From Marinitenerispora sediminis (lineage in GTDB: Bacteria; Actinomycetota; Actinomycetes; Streptosporangiales; Streptosporangiaceae), in contig NZ_QEIO01000089.1 in the NCBI RefSeq assembly GCF_003336425.1, forward strand, positions 1-48,508: 48,508 nucleotides of DNA. Reading direction: 5' to 3'. The position numbers and the translations under genes are program-made. The notes under the pieces are model-generated. The model was not told the DNA's origin and searched no databases. It saw nothing but the letters and a program-made list of their open reading frames with translations. Shown one piece after another: positions 22,123-32,418 of this stretch; position 1 is the first letter of the stretch; the number at the start of each line of letters is the position of its first letter.

Positions 22123-24081
22123 ATGGCCACCGCATATCCCGGCACCGCGCCCGCGGCGGCCGGCGGCCCGGCGGGCCGCGTCGTCGGACGGCTCGCCTGG
22201 GGGCTCGGCGTCCTCGCCGTCCTGCTCACCGGCTACGCGGCCCTGCACGGCCGCTTCCCCTTCCCGGACGTCTACGCCGCACTTCCCGACCGCTACGCCT
22301 GGGTGGAACCGGCCGCGCTGTTCGACCGCGCGTACGCGTGGGTGGTCGCCAACCGCAACACCAGCCCGCTGTTCCTGTACGGCTTCAACTACCTCTCCGT
22401 CGGCCTGGGATCGGCCGTCGTCCTCATCAACCAGGCGCTCACCCTGCTCGCCTGGCCCGGTGTCGTGCTGCTCGGCGTGCTCGCCGCGTGGCGGGTCGCC
22501 GGCGGGCGGGTCGCGCTGCTCGTCCTCGCCGCCTTCGCCGTCTTCGGCCTGACCGGGCTGTGGAACGAGGCGATGACGACGCTGGCGCTCATCACCACCT
22601 CCGTGCTGATCGCACTGCTCGTCGGCATCCCGATCGGCATCGCCGCCGGGCGCAGCGAGCGGGTCGAGCGGCTGACGCGCCCGGTCCTCGACTTCATGCA
22701 GATCATGCCGGCGTTCGCCTACCTCATGCCGATGCTGCTGCTGTTCGGCATCGGCAACCCGGCGGCGGCGGTCGCCACGGCCGTCTACGCGGTTCCGCCC
22801 GCCGTGCGCATCACCGCCATGGCGGTCCGCGACGTGGATGCCGGGGCGGTGGAGGCCACCACGTCGCTGGGGTCCACCCCCTGGCAGCTGCTCACCAAGG
22901 TGCGGCTGCCGCTCGCCCGGCGCACCATTCTGCTCGGGGTCAACCAGACGATCATGCTCGCGACGTCCATGGTCGTCATCGCCTCGGTCATCGGCGCCGG
23001 CGGTCTGGGCGACGCCGTCTACCAGGCCCTGAACAAGGTCGACGTGGGCCGTGCGTTCGAGGCCGGGGTCGCGATCGTGCTGATGGCGATCGCCCTGGAC
23101 CGGGTGACCGCCGCCGCCGGGAGCGGCGGGGCCGCGCGGGAGCTCCCGCCCGGGCCGCGGCGGTGGCGCCGGGCGGTGCTCGGTGCGGGCACGCTGCTCG
23201 CGCTGGGCGCCGCCGCCGGCCGGCTGGCCGGGGTCGGCTGGCTGGCGGGCTGGCCGGACGCGCTCACCGTGAGCGCTGCCGGCCTGGTCAACGCCGCGAA
23301 CGACGGCGTTCAGGCGCTGGTCGGAACGTGGGCGGCCGGCTTCGCCGCCGCGTTGCTGGCCGTGGTGCTCGACCCGCTGCGCACCCTGCTCACGGACTCG
23401 CCGTGGTGGCTGGTCGTGCTCGCGGCCGCGGCGATCGGGCACGCGCTGGGCGGCGTGCGGACCGCGCTGGTCGGCGGCGCGGCGATACTGCTCACCGGGC
23501 TGCTGGGGGTGTGGGAGTTCGGCATGGACACCCTCTCGCAGGTCATCGTGGCGGCCCTGGTGACGGTGTCGGCTGGGTTCGTGGCCGGCGTCCTCGCGGC
23601 GCGCAGCGACCGGCTGGCCGCGGTACTGCGCCCGCTCCTGGACGCGATGCAGACCCTGCCGCCGTTCGTCTACCTGATCCCGGTGGTGGCGCTCTTCGGG
23701 ATCGGCCGCGTCCCGGCGCTGGCCGCGGCGGTGGTGTACGCGCTGCCGCCGGTCATCCGGCTGGTGAACGACGGCATCCGCGGCTGCTCCGCGGGTGCGG
23801 TCGAGGCCGCGGTGTCGCAGGGGTCCAGCCGCTGGCAGCTGCTCACCAAGGTGCAGCTCCCGCTGGCCCGCTCGTCGCTGCTGCTCGCCGTCAACCAGGG
23901 GATCATGATGGTCCTCGCGATGGTGGTGATCGGCGCCCTGGTCGGCGCGGGGGCGCTCGGCTACGGCGTGGTGTTCGGGATGGCGCAGAACCAGCTCGGG
24001 CTGGGCATGACCTCCGGCCTCGCCATCGTCTGCCTCGGCCTACTCCTCGACCGGATGACCCAGAGCGCGGCCCGGACGTGA
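22123..24081 (+). CDS. Glycine betaine-type ABC permease, fused tandem duplicate
   Basis: A 652-residue membrane protein with two ProW/OpuAB-type permease domains in one chain. Each half carries the same sequence pattern: LDFMQIMPAFAYLMPMLLLFGIG with GSTPWQLLTKVRLPLAR in the first (about residues 190-265), and LDAMQTLPPFVYLIPVVALFGIG with GSSRWQLLTKVQLPLAR in the second (about residues 507-590). Both include the EAA-type cytoplasmic loop that contacts the ATPase. The start at 22123 is one base after the ATPase stop (TGACATG). The fusion gives the two permease subunits at 1:1 and allows them to differ. Confidence 0.9.
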   Translation: MATAYPGTAPAAAGGPAGRVVGRLAWGLGVLAVLLTGYAALHGRFPFPDVYAALPDRYAWVEPAALFDRAYAWVVANRNTSPLFLYGFNYLSVGLGSAVVLINQALTLLAWPGVVLLGVLAAWRVAGGRVALLVLAAFAVFGLTGLWNEAMTTLALITTSVLIALLVGIPIGIAAGRSERVERLTRPVLDFMQIMPAFAYLMPMLLLFGIGNPAAAVATAVYAVPPAVRITAMAVRDVDAGAVEATTSLGSTPWQLLTKVRLPLARRTILLGVNQTIMLATSMVVIASVIGAGGLGDAVYQALNKVDVGRAFEAGVAIVLMAIALDRVTAAAGSGGAARELPPGPRRWRRAVLGAGTLLALGAAAGRLAGVGWLAGWPDALTVSAAGLVNAANDGVQALVGTWAAGFAAALLAVVLDPLRTLLTDSPWWLVVLAAAAIGHALGGVRTALVGGAAILLTGLLGVWEFGMDTLSQVIVAALVTVSAGFVAGVLAARSDRLAAVLRPLLDAMQTLPPFVYLIPVVALFGIGRVPALAAAVVYALPPVIRLVNDGIRGCSAGAVEAAVSQGSSRWQLLTKVQLPLARSSLLLAVNQGIMMVLAMVVIGALVGAGALGYGVVFGMAQNQLGLGMTSGLAIVCLGLLLDRMTQSAART

Positions 24082-24092
24082 GAGAGGAAGCG

Positions 24093-25100
24093 ATGGGAAC
24101 ACGATCCGCACGACCCGCCCGGCCGACACGGCCGGCCGCGCGCCGACCCCGCGGCACCGGCCTGCTCCGCACGGTGGTGCTCACCCTCGTCCTCGTCCTG
24201 GCCACCTCCTGCGCCGTGCGCACCACGTCCGTGCTGCGCGACCCGGACACGGTGCGCATCGCCCTGAACGCGTGGGTGGGCTACGAGGCCGACGCGGCCG
24301 TGGTCGGGTACCTGCTGGAGCACGAGCTGGGCTACCAGGTGCAGCTCGTGCAGATCGACGAGCAGCCGGCGTGGCAGGCCCTCGACCAGGGCGCCGTCGA
24401 CGTGATCCTGGAGAACTGGGGGCATGAGGACCTCATGCGGACCTACGGGCCCGAGGGCAACGGCACGGTCGTCGACGGCGGGCCGACCGGGAACGTCGGC
24501 CAGATCGGCTGGTACCTGCCGCGCTACCTGGTCGAGGAGTACCCCGGCATCGACACACCCGAGGGCCTGCGGGAGCACGCCGACGTGTTCCGCACGCCCG
24601 AGAGCGGCGATCGCGGGCAGTTCCTGGCCGGCGCCCCCGGCTTCGTCACCAGCGACCAGGGGCTGATCAACCACTTCGACCTGCCGTTCGAGATCGTCTT
24701 CGCCGGTTCCGAGGCCGCGCAGCTCACCGAGGTCCGCAACCGCTACGAGCGGGGGGACCCCGTCCTGTTCTACTCGCAGGACCCCAGCTGGGTGCAGAAC
24801 GACCTCGACCTGGTGCGGGTCCGGTTCCCGGAGTGGACGCAGGGGTGCGACACCGACCCCGAGGACGTCTCCTGCGACTACCCGCGCTACGAGCTCAACA
24901 AGGTCTTCCGCGCCGGGTTCGCGCGCGACGGCGGGGCCGCCTACGAGCTGATCCGCGACTGGACCTGGAGCAACGCCGACCAGAACGCCGTCGCCCAGCT
25001 CATCGCCGACGACCGGCTCGACCCCGAGGACGCCGCGGCGCGCTGGGTCGCCGAGCACCCCGACGTGTGGCGGCCCTGGATCCCGGAGGAGGCCCGCTGA
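24093..25100 (+). CDS. Glycine betaine/proline-type substrate-binding lipoprotein
   Basis: A 335-residue periplasmic-type binding protein (OpuAC family). The signal peptide ends in the lipobox LATSC (Cys about residue 41), anchoring it to the outer face of the membrane. The mature part shows DTVRIALNAWVGYEADAAVVGYLLE, DQGAVDVILENWGHED, VGQIGWYLPRYLVEEYPG and VLFYSQDPSWVQNDLDLVRV; Trp residues in such stretches commonly form the aromatic box for quaternary amines, though I cannot map them exactly. The ATG at 24093 follows AGAGAGGAAG; GTG 24078 would overlap the permease stop. It completes the transporter. Confidence 0.9.
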   Translation: MGTRSARPARPTRPAARRPRGTGLLRTVVLTLVLVLATSCAVRTTSVLRDPDTVRIALNAWVGYEADAAVVGYLLEHELGYQVQLVQIDEQPAWQALDQGAVDVILENWGHEDLMRTYGPEGNGTVVDGGPTGNVGQIGWYLPRYLVEEYPGIDTPEGLREHADVFRTPESGDRGQFLAGAPGFVTSDQGLINHFDLPFEIVFAGSEAAQLTEVRNRYERGDPVLFYSQDPSWVQNDLDLVRVRFPEWTQGCDTDPEDVSCDYPRYELNKVFRAGFARDGGAAYELIRDWTWSNADQNAVAQLIADDRLDPEDAAARWVAEHPDVWRPWIPEEAR

Positions 25101-25144
25101 CCTGCGGGGCGGGCGGCAGATCGGGCCGGTCCGCCCCCGGCCGG

Positions 25145-25169
25145 GTTTCGCAGGTCTCAGCGAGGTAAC
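25145..25169 (+). promoter_or_regulatory. SigB/SigF-type promoter candidate
   Basis: GTTT (25145-25148), 15 bp, then GGTAAC (25164-25169), close to the actinobacterial SigB/SigF pattern GNNT-N14-16-GGGTAY. It lies about 135 bp upstream of a gene for a sigma factor of this same family, so autoregulation is plausible but unproved. Confidence 0.35.
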
Positions 25170-25304
25170 AACAGGAGGACTAGACTCGGAGAGATACCGG
25201 GGCCGGAGCGGGTCGTGCGACGCGGAGCCGGTGCACGGCCCAGTGGACCTCCGGGCGGCCGGTGCTTCGGGTGCACACCGCTGGACCGTTCCCAGGAGTC
25301 GGCC

Positions 25305-26066
25305 ATGCCCGTCACGGACATCAGAACCAGTGCGTCGGTCCCCACCACCCGATCGGCGCGCCGCCGCACCGAGAAGCGGCCCACATCACGGGCGCACGCG
25401 GAGCGCGACGCCGAGGTCGCCGAGCTCTTCGCGCGGCTGCGCCGGGTGCCGGAGGAGCAACCGGAGCACCTGGAGCAGGCCGCCCTCCTCGGCCTCGTCA
25501 AGGCCATCAACGGCTTCGACCCCGACCTCGGACACGACTTCATCGCCTATGCGATGCCCATGATGACCGGTGAGGTCAAGCGGCACTTCCGCGACCGCAC
25601 GTGGGCGGTCCGCGTCCCGCGCCGCCACCAGGAGCGCCGCACGGAACTCAACCAGACCATCCGCCGCCTCACCCAGGACCTCGGCCGCTCGCCCACCAGC
25701 CGCGAGCTCGCGGTGGAGATGCGGATGTCGGTGGACGACCTGTCCGAGCTCATGGAGGCGTCCGCCGCCTACAGCGCGCTGTCCCTGGACTCCCCCGCCG
25801 GCGAGGACGAGAACGACAGCGGCAACCTCGGCGACACGCTCGGCTCCGTCGACACGGCGCTGGAGTCGGTGGTGGACCGCGAGTCGCTGCCTCCGCTGCT
25901 CAACTCCCTGCCAGAGCGCGAGCGCCGCATCATCCTGCTGCGCTTCTTCGGCAACAAGACGCAGAGCCAGATAGCCGAGGAGATCGGCGTCTCGCAGATG
26001 CACGTCTCCCGGCTGCTGTCCAGCGCGCTGGCCCGGCTGCGCGAGGGCATGCTGGGTGAGGAGTGA
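25305..26066 (+). CDS. SigB/SigF-family sigma factor with a deletion in region 2
   Basis: A 253-residue group 3 sigma factor. Region 2.2-2.4 reads LLGLVKAINGFDPDLGHDFIAYAMPMMTGEVKRHFRDRTWAVRVPRR (residues 61-107); region 3 reads LTQDLGRSPTSRELAVEM, followed by YSALSLDSPAGEDE; region 4 reads LPERERRIILLRFFGNKTQSQIAEEIGVSQMHVSRLLSSALARLR. What is odd is the start of region 2: relatives have about 30-35 residues, with a pattern like HLPLVRYLARRF, between the LFARLRRVPE-type helix and EQAALLGL. Here these join directly near residue 55 (about 25455-25475). That segment contributes to core-polymerase binding. The frame is intact. The ATG at 25305 follows CAGGAGTC. Confidence 0.85.
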   Translation: MPVTDIRTSASVPTTRSARRRTEKRPTSRAHAERDAEVAELFARLRRVPEEQPEHLEQAALLGLVKAINGFDPDLGHDFIAYAMPMMTGEVKRHFRDRTWAVRVPRRHQERRTELNQTIRRLTQDLGRSPTSRELAVEMRMSVDDLSELMEASAAYSALSLDSPAGEDENDSGNLGDTLGSVDTALESVVDRESLPPLLNSLPERERRIILLRFFGNKTQSQIAEEIGVSQMHVSRLLSSALARLREGMLGEE

Positions 26067-26072
26067 GCGGGC

Positions 26073-26348
26073 TCAGCGCTCGTGGCGGATGCGCTGGCTC
26101 ACCCAGTAGATGTTGAGCCCCGTCGCGACCACCCCGGCCGCCAGGACGACGGTCAGTGCCGCGGAGTGCGCCCAGGTCACGGCGAGCACCGCCCCGACCA
26201 GGCACACGAGGGCACCGAAGACCGCCAGCACCAGCCGGAAGTGCAGCGGACTCGCCGGACGCTCGATGCTTCCCAGCGGCCCCTTCACCCGGCCGCGCCG
26301 CAGGCCCTTCCGGTCCCGGGGGACCCGCCGGGGTGGTCGATCGCTCAC
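26073..26348 (-). CDS. Small membrane protein resembling DUF6343
   Basis: A 91-residue protein. A basic N-terminus (PRDRKGLRRGRVKG) is followed by SPLHFRLVLAVFGALVCLVGAVLAV and ALTVVLAAGVVATGLNIYWVSQRIRHER, two transmembrane helices. The first stretch resembles DUF6343 proteins of actinobacteria; I am not certain of the family. Translation starts at GTG 26348, which overlaps the stop of the upstream Vms1/baeRF gene (GTGA), so the two are coupled. It converges with the sigma factor, leaving only six bases between stops. Function unknown. Confidence 0.7.
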   Translation of the reverse strand: MSDRPPRRVPRDRKGLRRGRVKGPLGSIERPASPLHFRLVLAVFGALVCLVGAVLAVTWAHSAALTVVLAAGVVATGLNIYWVSQRIRHER

Positions 26349-27448
26349 GCCTCCATCGTAAAACGCAGCAGGGCGCCGACATCCTCGCTCTCGCCGTCCG
26401 CGGGCGGCAGCAGCGTGAGGTCCGCCCCCTGGGCGTGCGCGGCCCGGATGAGCAGCGCGCTCGCCGGCCCCGCGACCGCCTCACCGGGGTCGGTGAGCGC
26501 ACCGCGGTCCGCGGCGACCTGCCGCGGGTCGTCGAGGGCCGCCCACAGCTCCTTCTCGACGGGGCGGTCGGCCTGCAGCAGCAGGGTGCGGACCTGGCCG
26601 GCCCGCAGCGCGGCCATGGTGGCCTCCAGCCCCTCCACGGCCCGGCCGGCCCGGCCCACCTCGTCGCGGAACTCCGCGACGACCGTGTCCCGGAACAGCA
26701 CGGCCGTCTCCTCCAACCGCCGCTGGACGGCATCGCGCAGGCTGGCCATCGCGTCGGCGTCCGCCCGGCCGCCGCCCGGCAGGTCCACGAGCAGTCCGCG
26801 GGTCCGCTCGTCCAAGTGGCCGCGCAGCTTGCCCAGCGCCCGCTCGTCGCCGCCGACGAACACCGCCACCGCGTTGACCTCGGCCACCGCGTCCGCCACG
26901 TCCGCCGCCACCTCGGCCGCGTTGGCGTCCCACAGCTGCTCGGAGCGGCGCTGGTACCTGCGGTGGGCCATACCGCCGCCCCGGACCTTCTGGACGTGCA
27001 GCGATCCGCCGCTGAACGACCGCTCCTCGGCGAGTCCGCCGTACCTGCCGTAGGCGGCGACGTCGGCGCCCAGCCGGTCGGCGGCCACCACCACGTAGGG
27101 CATCGCCTCCTCAAGGTCCGCCACCAGGTCCAGGGGGTCGGGGACCGGTAGCCACGAGGCATGGTTGCGCCGCGGCGGCCGGCTCAGGGTGTGCGCGGCC
27201 AGCACCCGGCCGCCGCGGGCGAACAGCGCCTCCCCCTGCGGCCCCGGCAGCCCGGTGGACTCGCCGACGGCGCCGTCCAGCGCCCGCAGCGTCTCCGCGT
27301 CGGCTCCCTGCTCCGCCAGCTCCTCCCGCAGCCCCCGCCAGCGGAGTTCGACCTCCTTCGCGGTGTCCTCCGTTGGAGAGGCGTCCAGATAGACCGAGGC
27401 CATCGGTCCCGATCCGGTGTACAGCGCATCGAGAAATCGCAGATCCAT
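26345..27448 (-). CDS. Vms1/Ankzf1-like (bacterial eRF1, baeRF) family protein
   Basis: A 367-residue soluble protein similar to M. tuberculosis Rv2629 and to actinobacterial proteins named Vms1/Ankzf1 family peptidyl-tRNA hydrolases. It starts MDLRFLDALYTGSGPMASVYLDASPTEDT and continues with ELRWRGLREELAEQGAD, LEEAMPYVVVAADRLGADVAAYG, MAHRRYQRRSEQLWDANAAEVA, AVAVFVGGDERAL and the late ALLIRAAHAQGADLTLLPP. These are eRF1 domain 2/3-like elements; relatives act on tRNA in stalled ribosomes or have proposed release-factor-like functions. I do not see a clear GGQ motif. ATG 27448 is the only plausible start. Its overlap with the DUF6343-like gene suggests a joint role. Confidence 0.7.
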   Translation of the reverse strand: MDLRFLDALYTGSGPMASVYLDASPTEDTAKEVELRWRGLREELAEQGADAETLRALDGAVGESTGLPGPQGEALFARGGRVLAAHTLSRPPRRNHASWLPVPDPLDLVADLEEAMPYVVVAADRLGADVAAYGRYGGLAEERSFSGGSLHVQKVRGGGMAHRRYQRRSEQLWDANAAEVAADVADAVAEVNAVAVFVGGDERALGKLRGHLDERTRGLLVDLPGGGRADADAMASLRDAVQRRLEETAVLFRDTVVAEFRDEVGRAGRAVEGLEATMAALRAGQVRTLLLQADRPVEKELWAALDDPRQVAADRGALTDPGEAVAGPASALLIRAAHAQGADLTLLPPADGESEDVGALLRFTMEA

Positions 27449-27652
27449 GGTCCCGGGTCCGCGCCGGCGGCGCGCCCCGACTCACCTCCACCCGAAACTC
27501 GCGGTCGTTCTTCCTGTCCCCGTCCGCTGCCCAGCCGGCGGCGTCCCATGCACCTTCGGCCGCGCAGCGGCAGGGCCGTTTCGCGCCGCATGGCGCCGGG
27601 TAGCACGAGGGACCGCACGGTCCCAGTCGAGTACCGCGAGGAGGACCCCGCC

Positions 27653-27838
27653 ATGGAACGCGGCAGCGCCAAGCACGGACCGAAGCTCGACGACCAGATG
27701 CAGACCGAGGTGGAAGGCGCCCTGCGCGGCAACAAGCCCACCCGGGCCCACGAGGAGCTGGAGCCCGAACCCGTCACCGACATGTCGGAGCCCTCGGACG
27801 AGGAGCCCGGAGAGGAGCGCCCGGACCGGAGCGGCTAG
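27653..27838 (+). CDS. Small acidic conserved actinobacterial protein
   Basis: A 61-residue hydrophilic, strongly acidic protein: MERGSAKHGPKLDDQMQTEV, then NKPTRAHEELEPEPVTDMSEPSDEEPGEE. Short proteins opening with the same SxKHxPxxDD pattern are widespread in actinobacteria; their function is not known. The ATG at 27653 follows a strong CGAGGAGGA site, and a hairpin terminator lies 12 bp after the stop. It diverges from the Vms1/baeRF gene across about 200 bp. Confidence 0.7.
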   Translation: MERGSAKHGPKLDDQMQTEVEGALRGNKPTRAHEELEPEPVTDMSEPSDEEPGEERPDRSG

Positions 27839-27849
27839 CGGTCCGCGAA

Positions 27850-27891
27850 ACACCGGTGGCCCGACCCCGAGCGGGGCCGGGCCACCGGTGT
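27850..27891. terminator. Bidirectional hairpin between the acidic protein and purL
   Basis: ACACCGGTGGCCC (27850-27862) pairs exactly with GGGCCACCGGTGT (27879-27891), with an inner CCCC/GGGG stem. It is positioned to terminate both the small gene and the leftward purine operon. Confidence 0.65.
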
Positions 27892-27908
27892 GCTGTACGG
27901 CCTCCGGA

Positions 27909-30209
<2,301 letters not shown>

Positions 30210-30264
30210 GGGATTTCCGTTCGGGATGCGGGCGTGGCGTGGCGGATGCGGGAAGCGGACGCGG

Positions 30265-30741
30265 TCAGGCCGGCGCGCTGGCGTGCGCCAGGACCAGGCC
30301 GGCCGTGGAGCCCTCCGTGTAGGGCTGGACGCTGCCCTGCACGATCACCGAGCCGTCGGTCAGCGCGGAGTCGGCGAGCGGCACGTCGGCGGGGTCGGTG
30401 GCGCCCTGCGGCAGCAGCCGCCCCCACCCCTGGTCGAGCAGGTGGTTGTACACCGCCTCGACCGCCTGCTCGCCCTCGACCGAGTCGCTGGTCAGGGCCA
30501 CCGGGCGGTAGCACTCGGCGGTGTCGCACTGCTGGCCGAGGTCGGTGTACTCGACACCGTCCGGGGCGGCGCCGAGCACCTCCATCTCCGGGGCGGGCGC
30601 CGCCGAGTCGGCGGCACCCTGGCTCGCCGGCGCCGGCCCCCAGCCGTTGAGCAGACCGACGGCAGAGGTGGCCACCAGTCCGACAGTGACCACGGCGACC
30701 AGGACGAGCATCGCCGTCCTGGAGCGCAGCAGCGCCATCAT
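30265..30741 (-). CDS. Hypothetical secreted or membrane-anchored protein between purQ and purL
   Basis: A 158-residue protein I do not recognise. One N-terminal hydrophobic helix ([23 protein letters not shown], about residues 9-31) would anchor it or act as a signal peptide; no lipobox Cys is present. The extracytoplasmic part has two Cys ([11 protein letters not shown]) that could form a disulfide, then [21 protein letters not shown] and VIVQGSVQP. Start could be ATG 30741 or the adjacent 30738; GGGGAGGG lies upstream. It sits 43 bp after purQ and 55 bp before purL, so it is probably co-transcribed, though no purine role is evident. Confidence 0.7.
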   Translation of the reverse strand: MMALLRSRTAMLVLVAVVTVGLVATSAVGLLNGWGPAPASQGAADSAAPAPEMEVLGAAPDGVEYTDLGQQCDTAECYRPVALTSDSVEGEQAVEAVYNHLLDQGWGRLLPQGATDPADVPLADSALTDGSVIVQGSVQPYTEGSTAGLVLAHASAPA

Positions 30742-30784
30742 CGGGAAACGCCCTCCCCGGGTGGTGTGGTGGTCCGGCCCATGC

Positions 30785-31492
30785 TCACCGGGCGGTGGCC
30801 GCCGCCGGCACGGGGCCGGCCGCCAGGTGCGCCAGGAGCGAGGTGAAGAAGCCGAGCCCGTCGACGGAGGGGCCGGTCAGCGCCTCCACGGCGTGCTCGG
30901 GGTGCGGCATGAGGCCCACGACGTTGCCGTGCTCGTTGGTGATGCCGGCGATGTCGCGCTGCGCGCCGTTCGGGGCGGCGCCGGCGTAGCGCGCGACGAC
31001 CCGCCCGTCGCGCTCGAGCTCGTCGAGCGTGGCGGGGTCGGCGACGTAGCTGCCCTCGCCGCTCTTCAGCGGGATCAGGATCTCCTGGCCGGTGTGGTAG
31101 TCCCCGGTCCACGCGGTGGCGGTGGACTCCACCCGGAGGAGCTGGTCGCGGCAGATGAAGTGCCGCGAGGAGTTGCGGGTGAGGGCGCCGGGCAGCAGGT
31201 GGCTCTCGCAGAGGATCTGGAAGCCGTTGCAGATGCCGAGCACCGGCAGCCGGCCCGAGCGGGCGGCCGGCACGAGTTCGCTCATGATCGGCGCGAAGCG
31301 CGCGATGGCGCCGCAGCGCAGGTAGTCGCCGTAGGAGAACCCTCCCGGCAGGACGACCGCGTCCACGCCCCGGAGGTCGGCGTCGCCGTGCCACAGGGCG
31401 ACCGGGATCGCGCCGGCGATCCGCAGCGCGCGCGCCGCGTCCCTGTCGTCAAGGGATCCGGGGAAGGTGACGACGCCCACACGGGCTGCCAT
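30785..31492 (-). CDS. purQ: Phosphoribosylformylglycinamidine synthase subunit PurQ
   Basis: A 235-residue class I glutamine amidotransferase, the ammonia-supplying subunit of FGAM synthase. It begins [23 protein letters not shown], with [20 protein letters not shown], the nucleophile Cys in [14 protein letters not shown] (about residue 88), and the His/Glu pair in [11 protein letters not shown]. The start at ATG 31492 has GGAGAG upstream; the frame continues further but without family sequence. It lies in the operon with purS upstream and purL downstream. Confidence 0.97.
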   Translation of the reverse strand: MAARVGVVTFPGSLDDRDAARALRIAGAIPVALWHGDADLRGVDAVVLPGGFSYGDYLRCGAIARFAPIMSELVPAARSGRLPVLGICNGFQILCESHLLPGALTRNSSRHFICRDQLLRVESTATAWTGDYHTGQEILIPLKSGEGSYVADPATLDELERDGRVVARYAGAAPNGAQRDIAGITNEHGNVVGLMPHPEHAVEALTGPSVDGLGFFTSLLAHLAAGPVPAAATAR

Positions 31493-31652
31493 GGGCACTC
31501 TCCGTTGTGTCTCGCAGTGAGGAGCAAGGCCGGTGCGGGCCGTGACGTTCATGGCGGCCCCACCGCTCACGAGCGTACCCGCTGACCTCGCCGCCCGGTG
31601 CGATGAGCCGGTTCATCGGGCCGCGCCGCCGGACGCGGCCGGTCCGCGGCGG

Positions 31653-32093
31653 CTAGCCCACGCCGGCCGGGCGGCGCGGCTGGCGGCGCGCCGGGTGGCG
31701 CAGGCAGTCGAGGCGCTTGCGTAGCCGGACCACCGTTCCCGCGCCGTCGTGGCCGAACGTCACCTGGTCGACGAACGCCCGCATCAGAAGAATGCCCCTG
31801 CCGGATTCTGCTTCCAGATCCGGCAGGGGCACCTGCGCTGGGTCGAACCGTGGCCCGGTGTGCGCGATCTCCATCTCGCAGTACCGGGCCAGGACCCGTG
31901 TGACGACGTTGTAGCCGACGGCGGTGTGTCCGTGGTCGATCACGTTCGCGCACGCCTCCGACCCTGCGAGGAGGAGGTCGGAACGGCACCCGTCGCAGAC
32001 GTCGGTGCTCCGCAGCGCCTCGTCCATCACGTCGCGCATGACCGCGACGGTGTAGGCCTTCCGGGGCAGTGCGATCGCGAATCTCACGTCCAT
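31653..32093 (-). CDS. RsbW-like ATP-binding (GHKL) protein inside the purine operon
   Basis: A 146-residue HATPase-fold protein like RsbW/SpoIIAB anti-sigma factors and the many related small actinobacterial kinases. The N-box region is DLLLAGSEACANVIDHGHTAV and the G1 box is PDLEAESGRGILLMRAFVDQVTFGHDGAGTVVRLRKRL. ATG 32093 follows GGGGGAG closely; an earlier ATG (32105) would bury that site. It lies 82 bp after purS and about 160 bp before purQ on the same strand. No anti-anti-sigma gene is adjacent. It could bind the SigB-like factor at 25.3 kb, but that is inference. Confidence 0.8.
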   Translation of the reverse strand: MDVRFAIALPRKAYTVAVMRDVMDEALRSTDVCDGCRSDLLLAGSEACANVIDHGHTAVGYNVVTRVLARYCEMEIAHTGPRFDPAQVPLPDLEAESGRGILLMRAFVDQVTFGHDGAGTVVRLRKRLDCLRHPARRQPRRPAGVG

Positions 32094-32175
32094 CGGCTCC
32101 CCCATGCCCGGTCCGTACAACACGAGAGCCTTCCCGCGGCGCGGACGGCGAAACGGCGGCCCCGTGCGGCGGGCG

Positions 32176-32418
32176 CTACTCCACGCGCAGTTCGAAGTCC
32201 TCGATGACGGGGTTGGCCAGCAGCGTCTCGGCGAGCCGCCGGACGTCGGCCAGCTTGGCGTCGTCGACCTCGCCGTCGACCTCCACCTCGAACCGCTTGC
32301 CCTGCCGGACCTGGGCGACGCCCTTGAAGCCGAGGCGGTCGCACGCCCCGACGATGGCCTGGCCCTGGGGGTCCAGGATCTCCGGCTTGAGCATGACGTC
32401 CACCACGACGCGGGCCAC
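32176..32418 (-). CDS. purS: Phosphoribosylformylglycinamidine synthase subunit PurS
   Basis: An 80-residue PurS, the small subunit that bridges PurQ and PurL in FGAM synthase. The sequence is characteristic: VVVDVMLKPEILDPQGQAI, then LGFKGVAQVRQGKRFEVEVDG and the C-terminal ETLLANPVIEDFELRVE. I start at GTG 32418, preceded by GTGGAGGACC; an upstream ATG would add ten residues outside the family alignment. It is the first gene of the leftward operon, and its promoter must lie in the 266-bp gap shared with the divergent ECF sigma gene. Confidence 0.95.
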   Translation of the reverse strand: MARVVVDVMLKPEILDPQGQAIVGACDRLGFKGVAQVRQGKRFEVEVDGEVDDAKLADVRRLAETLLANPVIEDFELRVE

